A DNA stretch of 64,000 nt from Verrucomicrobiaceae bacterium. Lineage in GTDB: Bacteria; Verrucomicrobiota; Verrucomicrobiia; Verrucomicrobiales; Verrucomicrobiaceae. The stretch covers positions 124,001 through 188,000 of the forward strand of contig JAEUHM010000054.1 in assembly GCA_016795485.1 (NCBI GenBank), written 5' to 3'. The translations under genes and the position numbers were made by a program. This document shows, one piece after another, positions 30,057 to 39,010 of this stretch (its first letter is position 1; the number at the start of each line of letters is the position of its first letter). A model generated the notes under the pieces. The model was not told where the DNA came from. It was given only the letters and a program-made list of their open reading frames with translations, and did not search any database.

Positions 30057-30932
30057 GGCCAAAAGACTCTGCCGCATCTGAGCTAGCTTAGCCTTCTCTT
30101 CAGGACTCAACACGGGCCATTCTAACCCCATCTGTTTGAGTTCATGCAGGATGGCTGCAGCCGCGAGCAAGCGCGCATTCTTCTTGTCGTCGGCGGGTAT
30201 CACATACCAAGGGCAGTCCTTGGTAGCCGTGGCTTGTATCGCTTCCTCATAGGCCTTCATGTAGCTCTTCCAGTGTGCTCGCTCGGCCACATCTCCAGAG
30301 TTGAACTTCCAGTTCTTTGCGGGGTCATCAATGCGCTCAAGGAAGCGCTTTCTCTGCTCGTCTTTCGAGACGTGAAGCATCACCTTCATCACACGGATGC
30401 CGTTGCGATGCGCATAGGCCTCAAAAGAAGCCATGTCATCCAATCGCTTTCTGAAAAGCTTTTTCAGGTCCCGTGACTCTTCGTTCGGGAGTCGTTGGCT
30501 GTTCTGAACGATCTCTGGATGGACTTTGCAAATGAGCACCTCTTCGTAATAGGAGCGATTGAATACACCTATTCTCCCACGAGGCGGCAGTTTTAACTGC
30601 GTTCTCCACATGTAGTCATGATCAAGTTCATCTTCGCTGGGACGCTTAAATGCATGGACCTCAACACCATGAGGATTAATGCCACTCATGACGTGTTTGA
30701 TCGCGCCATCTTTGCCAGCAGCATCCATTGCCTGAAAAATAACCAACAACCCATAGCGGTCATGCGCATACATCTTTTGCTGAAGATCGTCGATCTCAGC
30801 GCGATGCTCCGCGAGTTGACCCTCATAATCGGGGTCATCGCGATAGAAAGCCTTCACGTTTGTCTTGGCTTTGGAAATGCTGAACTTCGATGAGGTTACC
30901 CTGAAGTCCTTAAGTTCAATGGCGCTCTTCAT
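30051..30932 (-). CDS. ppk2: Polyphosphate kinase 2 family protein
   Basis: A 293-residue PPK2 enzyme. It carries a Walker A motif at A71-A-G-K-D-G76 (FQAMDAAGKDGAIKHVMSGI), the GVEVHAFKRPS segment, and the lid/Walker B region RGRIGVFNRSYYEEVLICKVHPE. VMLHVSKDEQRKRFLERIDDP and WKFNSGDVAERAHW are also family hallmarks. PPK2 enzymes transfer phosphate between polyphosphate and nucleotides; a length near 290 residues with a single domain fits the class that phosphorylates NMP and NDP. It is a single minus-strand gene whose stop faces the DUF1553 gene. The next gene upstream ends only 11 bases before its start, so the two may be co-transcribed. Confidence 0.93.
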   Translation of the reverse strand: MKSAIELKDFRVTSSKFSISKAKTNVKAFYRDDPDYEGQLAEHRAEIDDLQQKMYAHDRYGLLVIFQAMDAAGKDGAIKHVMSGINPHGVEVHAFKRPSEDELDHDYMWRTQLKLPPRGRIGVFNRSYYEEVLICKVHPEIVQNSQRLPNEESRDLKKLFRKRLDDMASFEAYAHRNGIRVMKVMLHVSKDEQRKRFLERIDDPAKNWKFNSGDVAERAHWKSYMKAYEEAIQATATKDCPWYVIPADDKKNARLLAAAAILHELKQMGLEWPVLSPEEKAKLAQMRQSLLAD

Positions 30933-30943
30933 GTCGGTAGCGG

Positions 30944-32077
30944 CTACGGCTTTAATGCATCGCGCAACACGGGTTCCATCACGTCCGCCTGACGCATAAA
31001 GCCGAGATCGTTTGGATGACTGGCGTCCGTGGCACCCTCCGCATCATCACCCAGGAGTGCGTCTCCGCCAATATAGTGCAGGTGCTTCACGCCGTCCTTT
31101 ACGAGGCTGTCATGAGCCGCTTTCAGCGCGGCGTGATTGTCGTCATGAAACTTCGACTTGCCAGGGGTGATCCAAGAGTTGGTAAACCGGCGATCTTCGA
31201 CCAACACGATAGGAGTTGAAGGCCACTTAGCACGAAGTTGCTTCACCAGAGGCCCACACTTCTTTGTCACGTCGGCGGGTTGCATGTTGGGGAGGCAATC
31301 GATTACGAAAACGGCGGCATCGACCTCACAGAGCAAATCACCCACGGCAGTGTCCATGCGCCCGTTCCCGGAGAAACCGAGATTGATTACCGGGCGGTCG
31401 AAACGACGCCCAAGAATCGCGGTGTGCACCATGCCAGGACGAGAAGCACAAGCGCCGTGCGTGATCGAAGTGCCATAAAACACAATCGGCTTTTCCTGGC
31501 GAGGTGCCAACCCCTCGAACGTGCTACCTTTTGGCACGCCGATCTCAAGTTTCTCCACTCCGTTATACAGAGGTAAGTAGGCAGCGTATTCTCTCATGCC
31601 AGGAGCGAGTCCAGACACAATCTCGGCTTGCACGTTCGGATTGGATGGCTTGATCACCTGGACCCACCGCCATTTCCCAGAGCCGTCTCTTCCATACAGG
31701 TCCAAGCCACTCACGCCGGTTGCGGGCATATGAGGAAGGGCAAGTCCAGGCTTCATCACTTGGTAGCGGGCGTGGATGGACGAGGCATCGGTTTTAAATC
31801 GCACCATCATCCCGGCACTGTCCCTACTGAGACTCCAGACGGCACTTGTCACTCTTCCTTCCGCCTTGGCGGGTAGCCGATCGTACCAGCGCTTTCGCTC
31901 CTGATCTCCCCAAGCCCGCCCCTCTACTCCCCACTGGCTAACATCATGCCAATCGAGTTGAATCGCAGCCTTCTTATTGGTGCCCATGGCAGGGTCTAGC
32001 CGGGCGGTATCAGATGTTTTTGGCGCTTGCGCTAGAGCGCCAAAGGAAAGGAGGACGAATGCAACAGGAAGCTTCAT
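30944..32077 (-). CDS. Exported SGNH hydrolase with N-terminal beta-sandwich
   Basis: A 377-residue protein. Start ATG 32075-32077 is chosen because it begins the signal peptide MKLPVAFVLLSFGALAQ; an upstream in-frame start would put 20 polar residues ahead of it. Residues about 40-190 match the SsfX3/carbohydrate-esterase 2-like N-terminal domain (VTSAVWSLSRDSAGMMVRF, GSGKWRWVQVIKPS). The SGNH part has S204 in FYGTSITHGACASRPGM, the GFSGNGRMD block, LPNMQPADV, and a C-terminal DASHPNDLG with the D/H pair. Such enzymes deacylate sugars or related compounds. It lies 11 bases upstream of ppk2; the link is probably positional only. Confidence 0.88.
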   Translation of the reverse strand: MKLPVAFVLLSFGALAQAPKTSDTARLDPAMGTNKKAAIQLDWHDVSQWGVEGRAWGDQERKRWYDRLPAKAEGRVTSAVWSLSRDSAGMMVRFKTDASSIHARYQVMKPGLALPHMPATGVSGLDLYGRDGSGKWRWVQVIKPSNPNVQAEIVSGLAPGMREYAAYLPLYNGVEKLEIGVPKGSTFEGLAPRQEKPIVFYGTSITHGACASRPGMVHTAILGRRFDRPVINLGFSGNGRMDTAVGDLLCEVDAAVFVIDCLPNMQPADVTKKCGPLVKQLRAKWPSTPIVLVEDRRFTNSWITPGKSKFHDDNHAALKAAHDSLVKDGVKHLHYIGGDALLGDDAEGATDASHPNDLGFMRQADVMEPVLRDALKP

Positions 32078-32247
32078 GGAAGTGGCATAACGAAGCAGGA
32101 AATAGAGAACTGGCACGAGGTTTGCATCTTCATCCATCTTCTACGAGGAACTGCTTCGTGCCGCCTTTTGCAACTTGATGTGCATCCTTTGCTAAAGTGA
32201 AACATTCCCACCTCTGAGAGCGTGATTTTCCTACCCCCAAAACACCC

Positions 32248-33567
32248 ATGAATCTTTCTCGCCGCCATTTCCTCCGTGGCTCCGGCGTGGCCATTGGCCT
32301 GCCGTGGTTGGAGTCGATTTGCTCGTTCGGAGCCGAGTCCCTTAAGTCCAATTCCGCTCCTCGTCGTCTTGCTGTCTGCTTTACCGGCAACGGAGTGAAT
32401 CCCCATAACTGGGGTGCCACGGCTGGTGCCAATGGAATGGAGTTGATGAAGACACTATCTCCCCTGGAGAGCCTCAAGAGCAAAGTAAATGTCTTCAAGG
32501 GTCTCTGGAACCCAACGACTGTGGAGGGTGAAGGCGGCCACTATCCAAAGATGAACGTGCTTTGCGGTCTGAAGGTGAAGAAAACCACGACTGACGTGGA
32601 AGTTGGCACGACGATGGATCAACTCATCGCCTCACAGACAGGCAGAGAAACTCCAGTGCACAGTATCGTGCTCGGCACAGAACGGCCAAGCTACAGCACT
32701 GACTCGGGCTTCACCTCGATTTACTCCGCCTACATCTCTTGGAGCTCGCCCACCACTCCGGCGCCTAAGGAGATTTTTCCCCAACAGGCGTTTGATCAAT
32801 TGTTCGACGATGGCAGCCGCCGCAAACGCGACCGCAGTGTTTTGGATCTAGCAATGCAGGATGCCAACAGTCTCAAAGGCAAACTGAGCAGCCGAGATCG
32901 TCAAAAACTCGATGAGTATCTCACTTCCGTGCGTGAGATTGAGCAGCGCATTGAACTTGCCGAGAAAATAAGCAAGGCGGAAACCAAAGGTGCAGGTTGG
33001 CAAGCAAGTGTGAAGGCTCCAACGATCGGGCGTCCAGCTGCCGGTATTCCGCCAAGCAGTGAGGATCACCTTCGGTTGATGTTTGATATCATGCTGTTGG
33101 CCTTCCAAATGGATCGCACACGAGTGGCAACCTTCATGATGAACAACGACCTCTCCAACATGCGATTCCCAAGCCTGGAGGGAGTAACGGGTGGGATCCA
33201 CGAACTGTCTCACCATGCTGGCGATGAACATCGACTATCCATGTACCAGAAGGTCAATCAGCACCAAGTTAAGCTCTGGGCGGAGTTTCTATCCAAAATG
33301 GAGAACACCAACGAGGGTGAACGCTCTCTATTGGACAACAGCATGATCCTGCTAACCAGCAGTCTGTTCGATGGAAACGCTCATGACTCCACACAGCTGC
33401 CCGTGGTGATGGCGGGACTTGGCGGAGGCACCATTCAGGGCGGAAAGCTTCATGACTACAGCAACGACCCTAACCGCAAGCTCTGTAGGCTTCACATCTC
33501 TCTCATGGATCGCATGGGCGTGAAGACTTCCCACTTCGGTGATGCTGAAAATGCCCTTCCAATTTGA
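32248..33567 (+). CDS. DUF1552 protein with Tat signal
   Basis: A 439-residue protein of the DUF1552 family. The N-terminus MNLSRRHFLRGSGVAIGLPW is a twin-arginine signal, so the protein is exported folded. Family motifs are RRLAVCFTGNGVNPHNW, GGHYPKMNVLCGLK, GTTMDQLIAS, LGTERPSYSTDSGFTSIYSAYISW and the LDEYLTSVREIEQRIE helix. The fold is thought to lie near the sulfatase/phosphatase superfamily, with no assigned reaction. It lies divergent to the SGNH gene (170 bases between) and its stop codon overlaps a TTG start of a ceramidase-like gene (TTGA). In other genomes DUF1552 genes usually follow a DUF1592/1588 cytochrome gene; that partner is absent here. Confidence 0.9.
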   Translation: MNLSRRHFLRGSGVAIGLPWLESICSFGAESLKSNSAPRRLAVCFTGNGVNPHNWGATAGANGMELMKTLSPLESLKSKVNVFKGLWNPTTVEGEGGHYPKMNVLCGLKVKKTTTDVEVGTTMDQLIASQTGRETPVHSIVLGTERPSYSTDSGFTSIYSAYISWSSPTTPAPKEIFPQQAFDQLFDDGSRRKRDRSVLDLAMQDANSLKGKLSSRDRQKLDEYLTSVREIEQRIELAEKISKAETKGAGWQASVKAPTIGRPAAGIPPSSEDHLRLMFDIMLLAFQMDRTRVATFMMNNDLSNMRFPSLEGVTGGIHELSHHAGDEHRLSMYQKVNQHQVKLWAEFLSKMENTNEGERSLLDNSMILLTSSLFDGNAHDSTQLPVVMAGLGGGTIQGGKLHDYSNDPNRKLCRLHISLMDRMGVKTSHFGDAENALPI

Positions 33568-35066
33568 CCAAGCACACCGCCATCTTCATCGCACTTAGTT
33601 TGCTCCTGAGCCACGTCTCCGGTGCAGAGTTGCTTGGTGGTGCAGCCAAGGTGGACATCACCGACTATCAAGCGGGACCAGTCAATGATCCAAGTTTTGC
33701 TCGGGCACTCGTGCTCAAGTCTGGAGATCGCACCACAGCTCTCGTAGCGGTGGATGCGGTAGCCATTGGGGGTATTGGCCGCATCGGCAATGGATTCTTG
33801 GCTACCGTCCGTGGTCAGGTCGAGAAAGATTGCGGTATCCCTGCAGAAGCTATCATCATCAACGCGAGTCATTGCCACGCAGTTGTGCGCGCGGACACAG
33901 CGCAACTGGTTGTTAAGGCTATCACAACCGCCGCATCACAATTGACTCCTTTGAAAGCCGGGACAGGAACGGGCAATGAAGATCGCATCAGCGAAAATCG
34001 CCGGATGACGCTCAAGGATGGCTCGCAAGTAGACATGCGGCGTGCTTACTCGATGCCTCCTGACGATCAAGTGGCCTCAGTTGGCCCGATTGATCCTGAG
34101 ATCGGGTTACTAAAGCTTGAACGCACCGACGGCACACCATTCGCCGTCGTCTATCAGTTCGCTTGTCATCCCATCATGAACCCACCAAGCAAAGGCAACT
34201 CTGCTGACTATCCCGGGTTTGCATCGAAGGCGATTGAAGAAGCTCTCGGACACGAAACCATGGCCCTATTTCTCCAGGGTTGCGGAGGTGACATCAACCC
34301 TATCCGCTACAAGGAACCCACGCGGCCCGCTGATGCCGAACCACTGGGTGCCATGCTAGCCACCAAAGTTCTTTCCGCACTGCAAAACGTGAAGACCCAG
34401 CCAAGCCAACTTTTGCAAGTGGAGCGGACCCAACTAAGTCTCCCCAGGGCCGCCGATTACGATACACGAATCGCGGCGATTGAGGTGAGCCAGAAGAAAC
34501 TCCTCGCCTCGCTCAAGCCTACAAATATCAATTTCAAAAGCTTCCTGCCTTTGCTCATCCAACACAAGCTTTACCCAGAAATGCCCTCTCACTACGCGCA
34601 AGGCTACTTGCACGACAAGGCATCGGACCGCAAGAGCATCGAACAATTGGACGCGGACAACAAAGCACTCGTTGAAGCATACCTTGGCAACATTCAGGTC
34701 ATGGAGGAGCTGACTCGACTCAACACGAACCAGGCCCTGCTAAAGCGCCATCGCGAAGAGACTCTCGCAGCCAATAGCAACTCATTAAGCGTAGAAGTAT
34801 GCGGTCTCCGGGTCGGCGACTTCAAGCTGGTCACCTTCCCAGGCGAGATTACAGTTCAAGTGGGACTCAACATCAAGAAAGCGGCAGCACAAAAGCACAG
34901 CTTTGTTTCCGGTTACACCAATGGCTACATCTACTACACGCCAACGGTCGCACAGCGCGCAAATACCGGATACGCCCAAGAGGATTGCGATACCCTCGTG
35001 GCACCCGAGTGGCAGCAACTATTTGAGGCCCGCGCCGTAGAGGTGCTCAAGCGTCTTGCCCAGTAG
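33564..35066 (+). CDS. Neutral/alkaline ceramidase-like exported hydrolase
   Basis: A 500-residue protein. The TTG start at 33564 overlaps the DUF1552 stop (TTGA) and is followed at once by a signal peptide (HTAIFIALSLLLSHVSG), which supports this unusual start. The mature part starts ELLGGAAKVDIT, the opening of the ceramidase N-terminal family. INASHCHAVV replaces the family's THTHSGP metal loop, and VYQFACHPIMN, LFLQGCGGDINPIRY and a late FVSGYTNGYIYYTPT block follow. Such proteins are zinc hydrolases; only some cleave ceramide amide bonds, and this divergent member may act on a different amide or ester. It is translationally coupled to DUF1552. Its stop overlaps the convergent ymdB-like gene by 20 bases. 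Confidence 0.82.
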   Translation: MTKHTAIFIALSLLLSHVSGAELLGGAAKVDITDYQAGPVNDPSFARALVLKSGDRTTALVAVDAVAIGGIGRIGNGFLATVRGQVEKDCGIPAEAIIINASHCHAVVRADTAQLVVKAITTAASQLTPLKAGTGTGNEDRISENRRMTLKDGSQVDMRRAYSMPPDDQVASVGPIDPEIGLLKLERTDGTPFAVVYQFACHPIMNPPSKGNSADYPGFASKAIEEALGHETMALFLQGCGGDINPIRYKEPTRPADAEPLGAMLATKVLSALQNVKTQPSQLLQVERTQLSLPRAADYDTRIAAIEVSQKKLLASLKPTNINFKSFLPLLIQHKLYPEMPSHYAQGYLHDKASDRKSIEQLDADNKALVEAYLGNIQVMEELTRLNTNQALLKRHREETLAANSNSLSVEVCGLRVGDFKLVTFPGEITVQVGLNIKKAAAQKHSFVSGYTNGYIYYTPTVAQRANTGYAQEDCDTLVAPEWQQLFEARAVEVLKRLAQ

Positions 35067-35934
35067 TGACCGAAACAACGGGGTCGCTCCCAGGCTCCGT
35101 CCAAAAGCGTTTCACCCTCTCAACGGCAACTGCCTTGCCCGTATCCGGCTGCACCGTCACTAACAACCCATTGAGGCGTACCGTGCCACGGCCCACACCG
35201 AAGCGTGCTGGCATCCCTGTGTGAAAGCGCCCCAGTACAGGCTCCACCTGACTGCCAATCACAGACACAACTGGCCCGCACATCCCCGCATCCGACTGAA
35301 AAGCCGTGCCACCCGGCAAAATCCACTCATCAGCGGTAGGGACATGGGTGTGAGTTCCCACTACTGCTGAGACTTTGCCGTCCAGGTGCCACCCCATGGC
35401 AACCTTTTCGCTTGTTGCCTCGGCGTGGAAGTCCAAGAAGATCACTGGCGTCTCTTTGCGGATTTCTTCCACAATCTCCGTCACCATTTTGAATGGATTG
35501 TCCAGAGGAGGGTTCATAAAGACACGGCCCTGGAGATTGATGACTCCCACTTTGCACTTTTTGGTCGGCAACACCACCCATCCGGCACCTGGCGTGTCAG
35601 GCGGATAATTGGCTGGCCTCAAGAGGCGCGGCTCTGTGGGTAGGAACGGCAAAATCTCTTTCTGATCCCAAACGTGATCCCCAGTCGTGATCACCGCAGC
35701 ACCCGCGCGCATCAAGCCGATCGCCAGCTTGGGGGTGATGCCTCTTCCTGCAGCGGAGTTTTCCCCATTCACAATCGCAAAGTCAGCACGCAGTTCCTGC
35801 TTAAGCCGTGGCAATAACTCGCCCACCGCCTTACGCCCAGGCTCACCCACCACATCCCCCAGGAAGAGAATGCGAAACAAACCGTCGTCAGCGCCTGTGC
35901 CGTCTGATTCGGTGGGAATATGCGATTCAGTCAT
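35047..35934 (-). CDS. YmdB-type metallophosphoesterase
   Basis: A 295-residue calcineurin-like phosphodiesterase. Motifs in order: LFLGDVVGEPGRKAV, IVNGENSAAGRGITP, ITTGDHVWDQKEI, FLDFHAEATSEKVAMG, GTHTHVPTADEWILPGGTAFQ and DAGMCGP. All are diagnostic of the YmdB/TIGR00282 family, which in Bacillus hydrolyses 2',3'-cyclic AMP and affects motility and biofilm choice. Start ATG 35932-35934 has a good ribosome site (AGGAAGAGC just upstream); an in-frame start 12 codons earlier lacks this. About 22 residues precede the fold. The amidase gene is divergent 57 bases away. Confidence 0.92.
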   Translation of the reverse strand: MTESHIPTESDGTGADDGLFRILFLGDVVGEPGRKAVGELLPRLKQELRADFAIVNGENSAAGRGITPKLAIGLMRAGAAVITTGDHVWDQKEILPFLPTEPRLLRPANYPPDTPGAGWVVLPTKKCKVGVINLQGRVFMNPPLDNPFKMVTEIVEEIRKETPVIFLDFHAEATSEKVAMGWHLDGKVSAVVGTHTHVPTADEWILPGGTAFQSDAGMCGPVVSVIGSQVEPVLGRFHTGMPARFGVGRGTVRLNGLLVTVQPDTGKAVAVERVKRFWTEPGSDPVVSVTTGQDA

Positions 35935-35991
35935 GCTCTTCCTATAGCGGAGCATTGTCAGGGCTTTCAAGCGCGTCTATGATCCAATCCC

Positions 35992-37302
35992 ATGCTTTTC
36001 TTTCGCCAACAGCTTTTGCCCATGCTCCTCGGAGCATCGCTCATGCAGACTGCGGCAGCTCAGATAGCGTCGAACGGCACTCCGCCCACACTGGCCAAGA
36101 CAAGCCCGCTTACCGCACCGCCAGAATGGCCGCAACTTTCCGAACTCGATGGCCAACTCACAAAGGAAGCGTTCGATATCGTCTGGCAAGGCGTTTACGC
36201 AGGCGACAAGAACCTCCCAGCCCCATGGACCGTGCTGACCGAGACGCTTGAGGTGGAGACTGGCAATCCCACAGCTCCTTATCAGCGGATCAAGTTCCGC
36301 CCATCGGACGTGACAACTCCACCGCCAGTTCGTTACTGGAGAACGCCCGAAGAACTCCCAGCTCGAGGCGAGAACGCCGTCCTGTCGGATGTGCACATCG
36401 CCCTGGACCCAGGTCACATTGGTGGTGATTTCGCAAAAATGGAGGAACGCTACCTCTGCTTTGACCCATCCAAGCCCGACATCGCGGTGCGTGAGGGCAA
36501 CTCCACCCTGGAAGTCGCACTTGCTCTAAAATCAAGGCTCGAGGCCGAAGGCGCTCGCGTCAGCCTGGTGCGGGACAAACTGGGCCCTTCGACTCCGGCC
36601 CGCCCATCTGACATGATGGCCGCTGCCCGCACTGTTTTGGCGGAGGCCGGCATCAAGTCACCCGCAGAAAGCTACAATGGTCTGACGGGTGACCAGAAAC
36701 TCATCACGGTTCAGTGGCAGGCTGAAAAACTATTTTACCGGGTGGCAGAGATCAGAGCGCGGGCCGATCGAGTCAATCATGTGCTCAAGCCGGACCTTGT
36801 CGTCTGCCTCCACCTGAACGCCGAGTCGTGGGGTGACTCCACACAACCACAATACTCTGCGGTCAATCACTTCCACATTCTCATCAATGGCTGCTACTCA
36901 CCGCAGGAACTACAGTATGCCGATGTGCGCCACGAGTTGTTAACCCGCATCTTTACCGGCACTCATGGCGTGGAACTACCGTTAGCCGAAGCAGTAGCCA
37001 GTGCCGTAGCCAGCACCACGGGCCTCCCCCCCTACGTCTACACCACTCCAAATGCTCGTCTCATGGGCACAAGCTCTTACGTTTACGCGCGCAATCTCCT
37101 AGCCAACCGAATATTCCGCTGTCCGGTGATTTATCTTGAACCCTATGTAATGAATCACAAGGAGAGCTATGACCGACTTCTTCGCGGCCACTTTATGGGG
37201 CGCACGCTGATTGATGGGCGTCTGCAAAGTTCGATCATCGACGACTACGCCCGTGGAGTTGCCCGCGGCATAATCTCTTATTTCAAAGAACGCCGCAAAT
37301 AG
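35992..37302 (+). CDS. N-acetylmuramoyl-L-alanine amidase (Amidase_3)
   Basis: A 436-residue exported amidase with signal peptide (about 1-23). The zinc-binding histidine H142 lies in IALDPGHIGG; the following acidic residue is in the REGNSTLEVALALK segment (E168 or E174). The second histidine is in VVCLHLNAES, and the last acidic residue is probably in CPVIYLEPYVMNH. This follows the Amidase_3 order. It should cut the bond between muramic acid and the peptide stem of peptidoglycan. A large insert (about 200-255) between the first two motifs and an N-terminal region of 130 residues without known domain distinguish it from AmiC-type enzymes. The Nudix gene follows 51 bases later. Confidence 0.87.
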   Translation: MLFFRQQLLPMLLGASLMQTAAAQIASNGTPPTLAKTSPLTAPPEWPQLSELDGQLTKEAFDIVWQGVYAGDKNLPAPWTVLTETLEVETGNPTAPYQRIKFRPSDVTTPPPVRYWRTPEELPARGENAVLSDVHIALDPGHIGGDFAKMEERYLCFDPSKPDIAVREGNSTLEVALALKSRLEAEGARVSLVRDKLGPSTPARPSDMMAAARTVLAEAGIKSPAESYNGLTGDQKLITVQWQAEKLFYRVAEIRARADRVNHVLKPDLVVCLHLNAESWGDSTQPQYSAVNHFHILINGCYSPQELQYADVRHELLTRIFTGTHGVELPLAEAVASAVASTTGLPPYVYTTPNARLMGTSSYVYARNLLANRIFRCPVIYLEPYVMNHKESYDRLLRGHFMGRTLIDGRLQSSIIDDYARGVARGIISYFKERRK

Positions 37303-37353
37303 ACCCACCAAGTCCACTGCATTCTCTCAGCCCGAATCAACGCACCACACTCA

Positions 37354-37848
37354 ATGCCCACCGACTGGAACCACTGGCAGCCCTCACTTCGAGCCACACT
37401 GCTTTTCATCATCGACGAAGCCCACCAGAAAGTGCTCCTCATCCGCAAAAAGCGTGGGTTGGGAGCAGGAAAAATCAATGGGCCAGGTGGCAAGTTGGAT
37501 CCAGGTGAGTCTTCAGAAGAGTGCGCGGTGCGCGAGACCCAAGAGGAACTCCACGTCACGGCACAGAATCCAGTCAAGCATGGTGAACTTTGGTTCCAGT
37601 TCACTGACGGTCTTGGCATGATTGTCGACGTCTTCCTTGCCACTCAATGGGAAGGCACTCCAACCGAAACCCCAGAAGCTATCCCGCTCTGGACTTCACT
37701 CGATGCCATACCTCTTCGCGAAATGTGGGCTGACGACTCCGTCTGGCTTGAGCGCACGCTCAAACAGCGACATCACTTCACCGGCAAGTTCGACTTTGAT
37801 AATGATACCATGCTCTCCATGCAAATAGAGTGGGAAGAGAAAGCTTAG
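37354..37848 (+). CDS. Nudix hydrolase, MTH1-like 8-oxo-dGTP diphosphatase
   Basis: A 164-residue Nudix protein. The Nudix box is complete: GGKLDPGESSEECAVRETQEEL (GX5EX7REUXEEXGU). It is preceded by LLIRKKRGLGAGKINGPGGK, where the RGLGAGK.NGPGGK form is typical of MTH1-type enzymes that remove 8-oxo-dGTP. The WFQFTDG and MWADDSVWL segments after the box also match that group. It would sanitise oxidised nucleotides in the cytoplasm. It is in the same direction as the amidase gene but their roles are unrelated. Confidence 0.9.
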   Translation: MPTDWNHWQPSLRATLLFIIDEAHQKVLLIRKKRGLGAGKINGPGGKLDPGESSEECAVRETQEELHVTAQNPVKHGELWFQFTDGLGMIVDVFLATQWEGTPTETPEAIPLWTSLDAIPLREMWADDSVWLERTLKQRHHFTGKFDFDNDTMLSMQIEWEEKA

Positions 37849-37886
37849 CGTTAGAGCGCAGAAACGACCAACACTTGAGAACTTGA

Positions 37887-39008
37887 TCAATCCTCTCGGT
37901 CCTTCAGATGACCGAGAATCTCACGTGCGCTACTCGCCGTATCAAAAAATGACTGAATGAAGTCGGCGAAAACAAGAATCATAAAGGCGATGGCAACCCC
38001 TGCCAATATCGTCAAGAAGGTCTTGGTAATCCAAGCCGTTCGAAGAACATCCTGGGTAGCTTCGGCCGCACGGCATTGATCGCGCTCTCGCTGCATTACA
38101 CCCACTGCTTCAACGATGGACCGATCAAGAGTCCAATTCTGGGTCACTGTATCGTGAATCTCTTGCAAAGCTTGAGCTAGCGCACGGTGAGTCCTCACAG
38201 CTGTCTCCAATGGATCCAGTTCAGGGCTTTGCACCTGCGCCTCTCTGAGAGGTTGCTGCAAAGGCTGTACGTTCAACTGTTCAGCTGGCTTTGGCTCTGG
38301 GAGTGCAGGGAGCCAACCTTTGAGCTTGGTGAGGTCGTCCAGAACGCTTTTGATGAGTTTCTTGTTTTCTTCTTTCTCGGCAGACTCTGCCAGTTTCGTG
38401 AAAAAACCTTCGGCATCAGAAAGGGAGTTATGTGCGGTACGGAGCGTATTACTTACCCCTGTGCCAAAGATTGAGCGTGCAGGCATATCCAACGCCGAGC
38501 GAGCAGCTACTTGCCCAGTTGTCGGCTTATTGTCAGGCTGTGGGTCTTGATTTGAAGCCGGGGGCACATCCATTGTCTGCCGCACTTTCTCGATCTCACG
38601 AACCGTCTCACCGATCTTCGTTTGGAGAGCCTTGATGCCCGCATCGACCGAAAACATCAATCTTTTCTTGAGTTCAATCCGCTGGGCCTCAGCTCCATCA
38701 AGGGCCTTGGCCACGGCCTCAAACTCCGATAGTCGACTTGGAATGGTTGACTTAGGGAGGGCTTTAAGGTCGCTCACTGGTGCAATGCGACCCACTTCTT
38801 TGATCGCGAAGTCCACTTCTTCCCCGAGCCGATCTAGAGTGAGCTTCAAGCCAGCATCCTGCTCATACGCAGCAGCTCGGTTCGCTACACGATAGCCACC
38901 AGTAACGATGGCGATATAGACAGTGGTCGCAATGGTCGTCAGGATGGCCAGCAGCTTGGCAAACTTAACAAACAAGTAACCAAATACGTATTTTCGTGTG
39001 CTTTTCAT
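37887..39008 (-). CDS. Membrane protein with two TM helices and coiled coil, unknown function
   Basis: A 373-residue protein that I do not recognise. One transmembrane helix lies near the N-terminus (LLAILTTIATTVYIAIVTG, about 17-35) and another near the C-terminus (TFLTILAGVAIAFMILVFADF, about 328-348). Between them are about 290 charged, helix-rich residues, likely periplasmic, with heptad-like stretches (LGEEVDFAIKEVGRI, LQTKIGETVREIEKVR) and a Pro/Gln-rich part near 225-260. The C-terminus (SAREILGHLKDRED) is cytoplasmic if the topology is in-out-in. The gene follows the LprI/MORN-like gene by only 2 bases, so the two proteins are surely made together and may interact. Confidence 0.7.
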   Translation of the reverse strand: MKSTRKYVFGYLFVKFAKLLAILTTIATTVYIAIVTGGYRVANRAAAYEQDAGLKLTLDRLGEEVDFAIKEVGRIAPVSDLKALPKSTIPSRLSEFEAVAKALDGAEAQRIELKKRLMFSVDAGIKALQTKIGETVREIEKVRQTMDVPPASNQDPQPDNKPTTGQVAARSALDMPARSIFGTGVSNTLRTAHNSLSDAEGFFTKLAESAEKEENKKLIKSVLDDLTKLKGWLPALPEPKPAEQLNVQPLQQPLREAQVQSPELDPLETAVRTHRALAQALQEIHDTVTQNWTLDRSIVEAVGVMQRERDQCRAAEATQDVLRTAWITKTFLTILAGVAIAFMILVFADFIQSFFDTASSAREILGHLKDRED

Positions 39009-39010
39009 GA

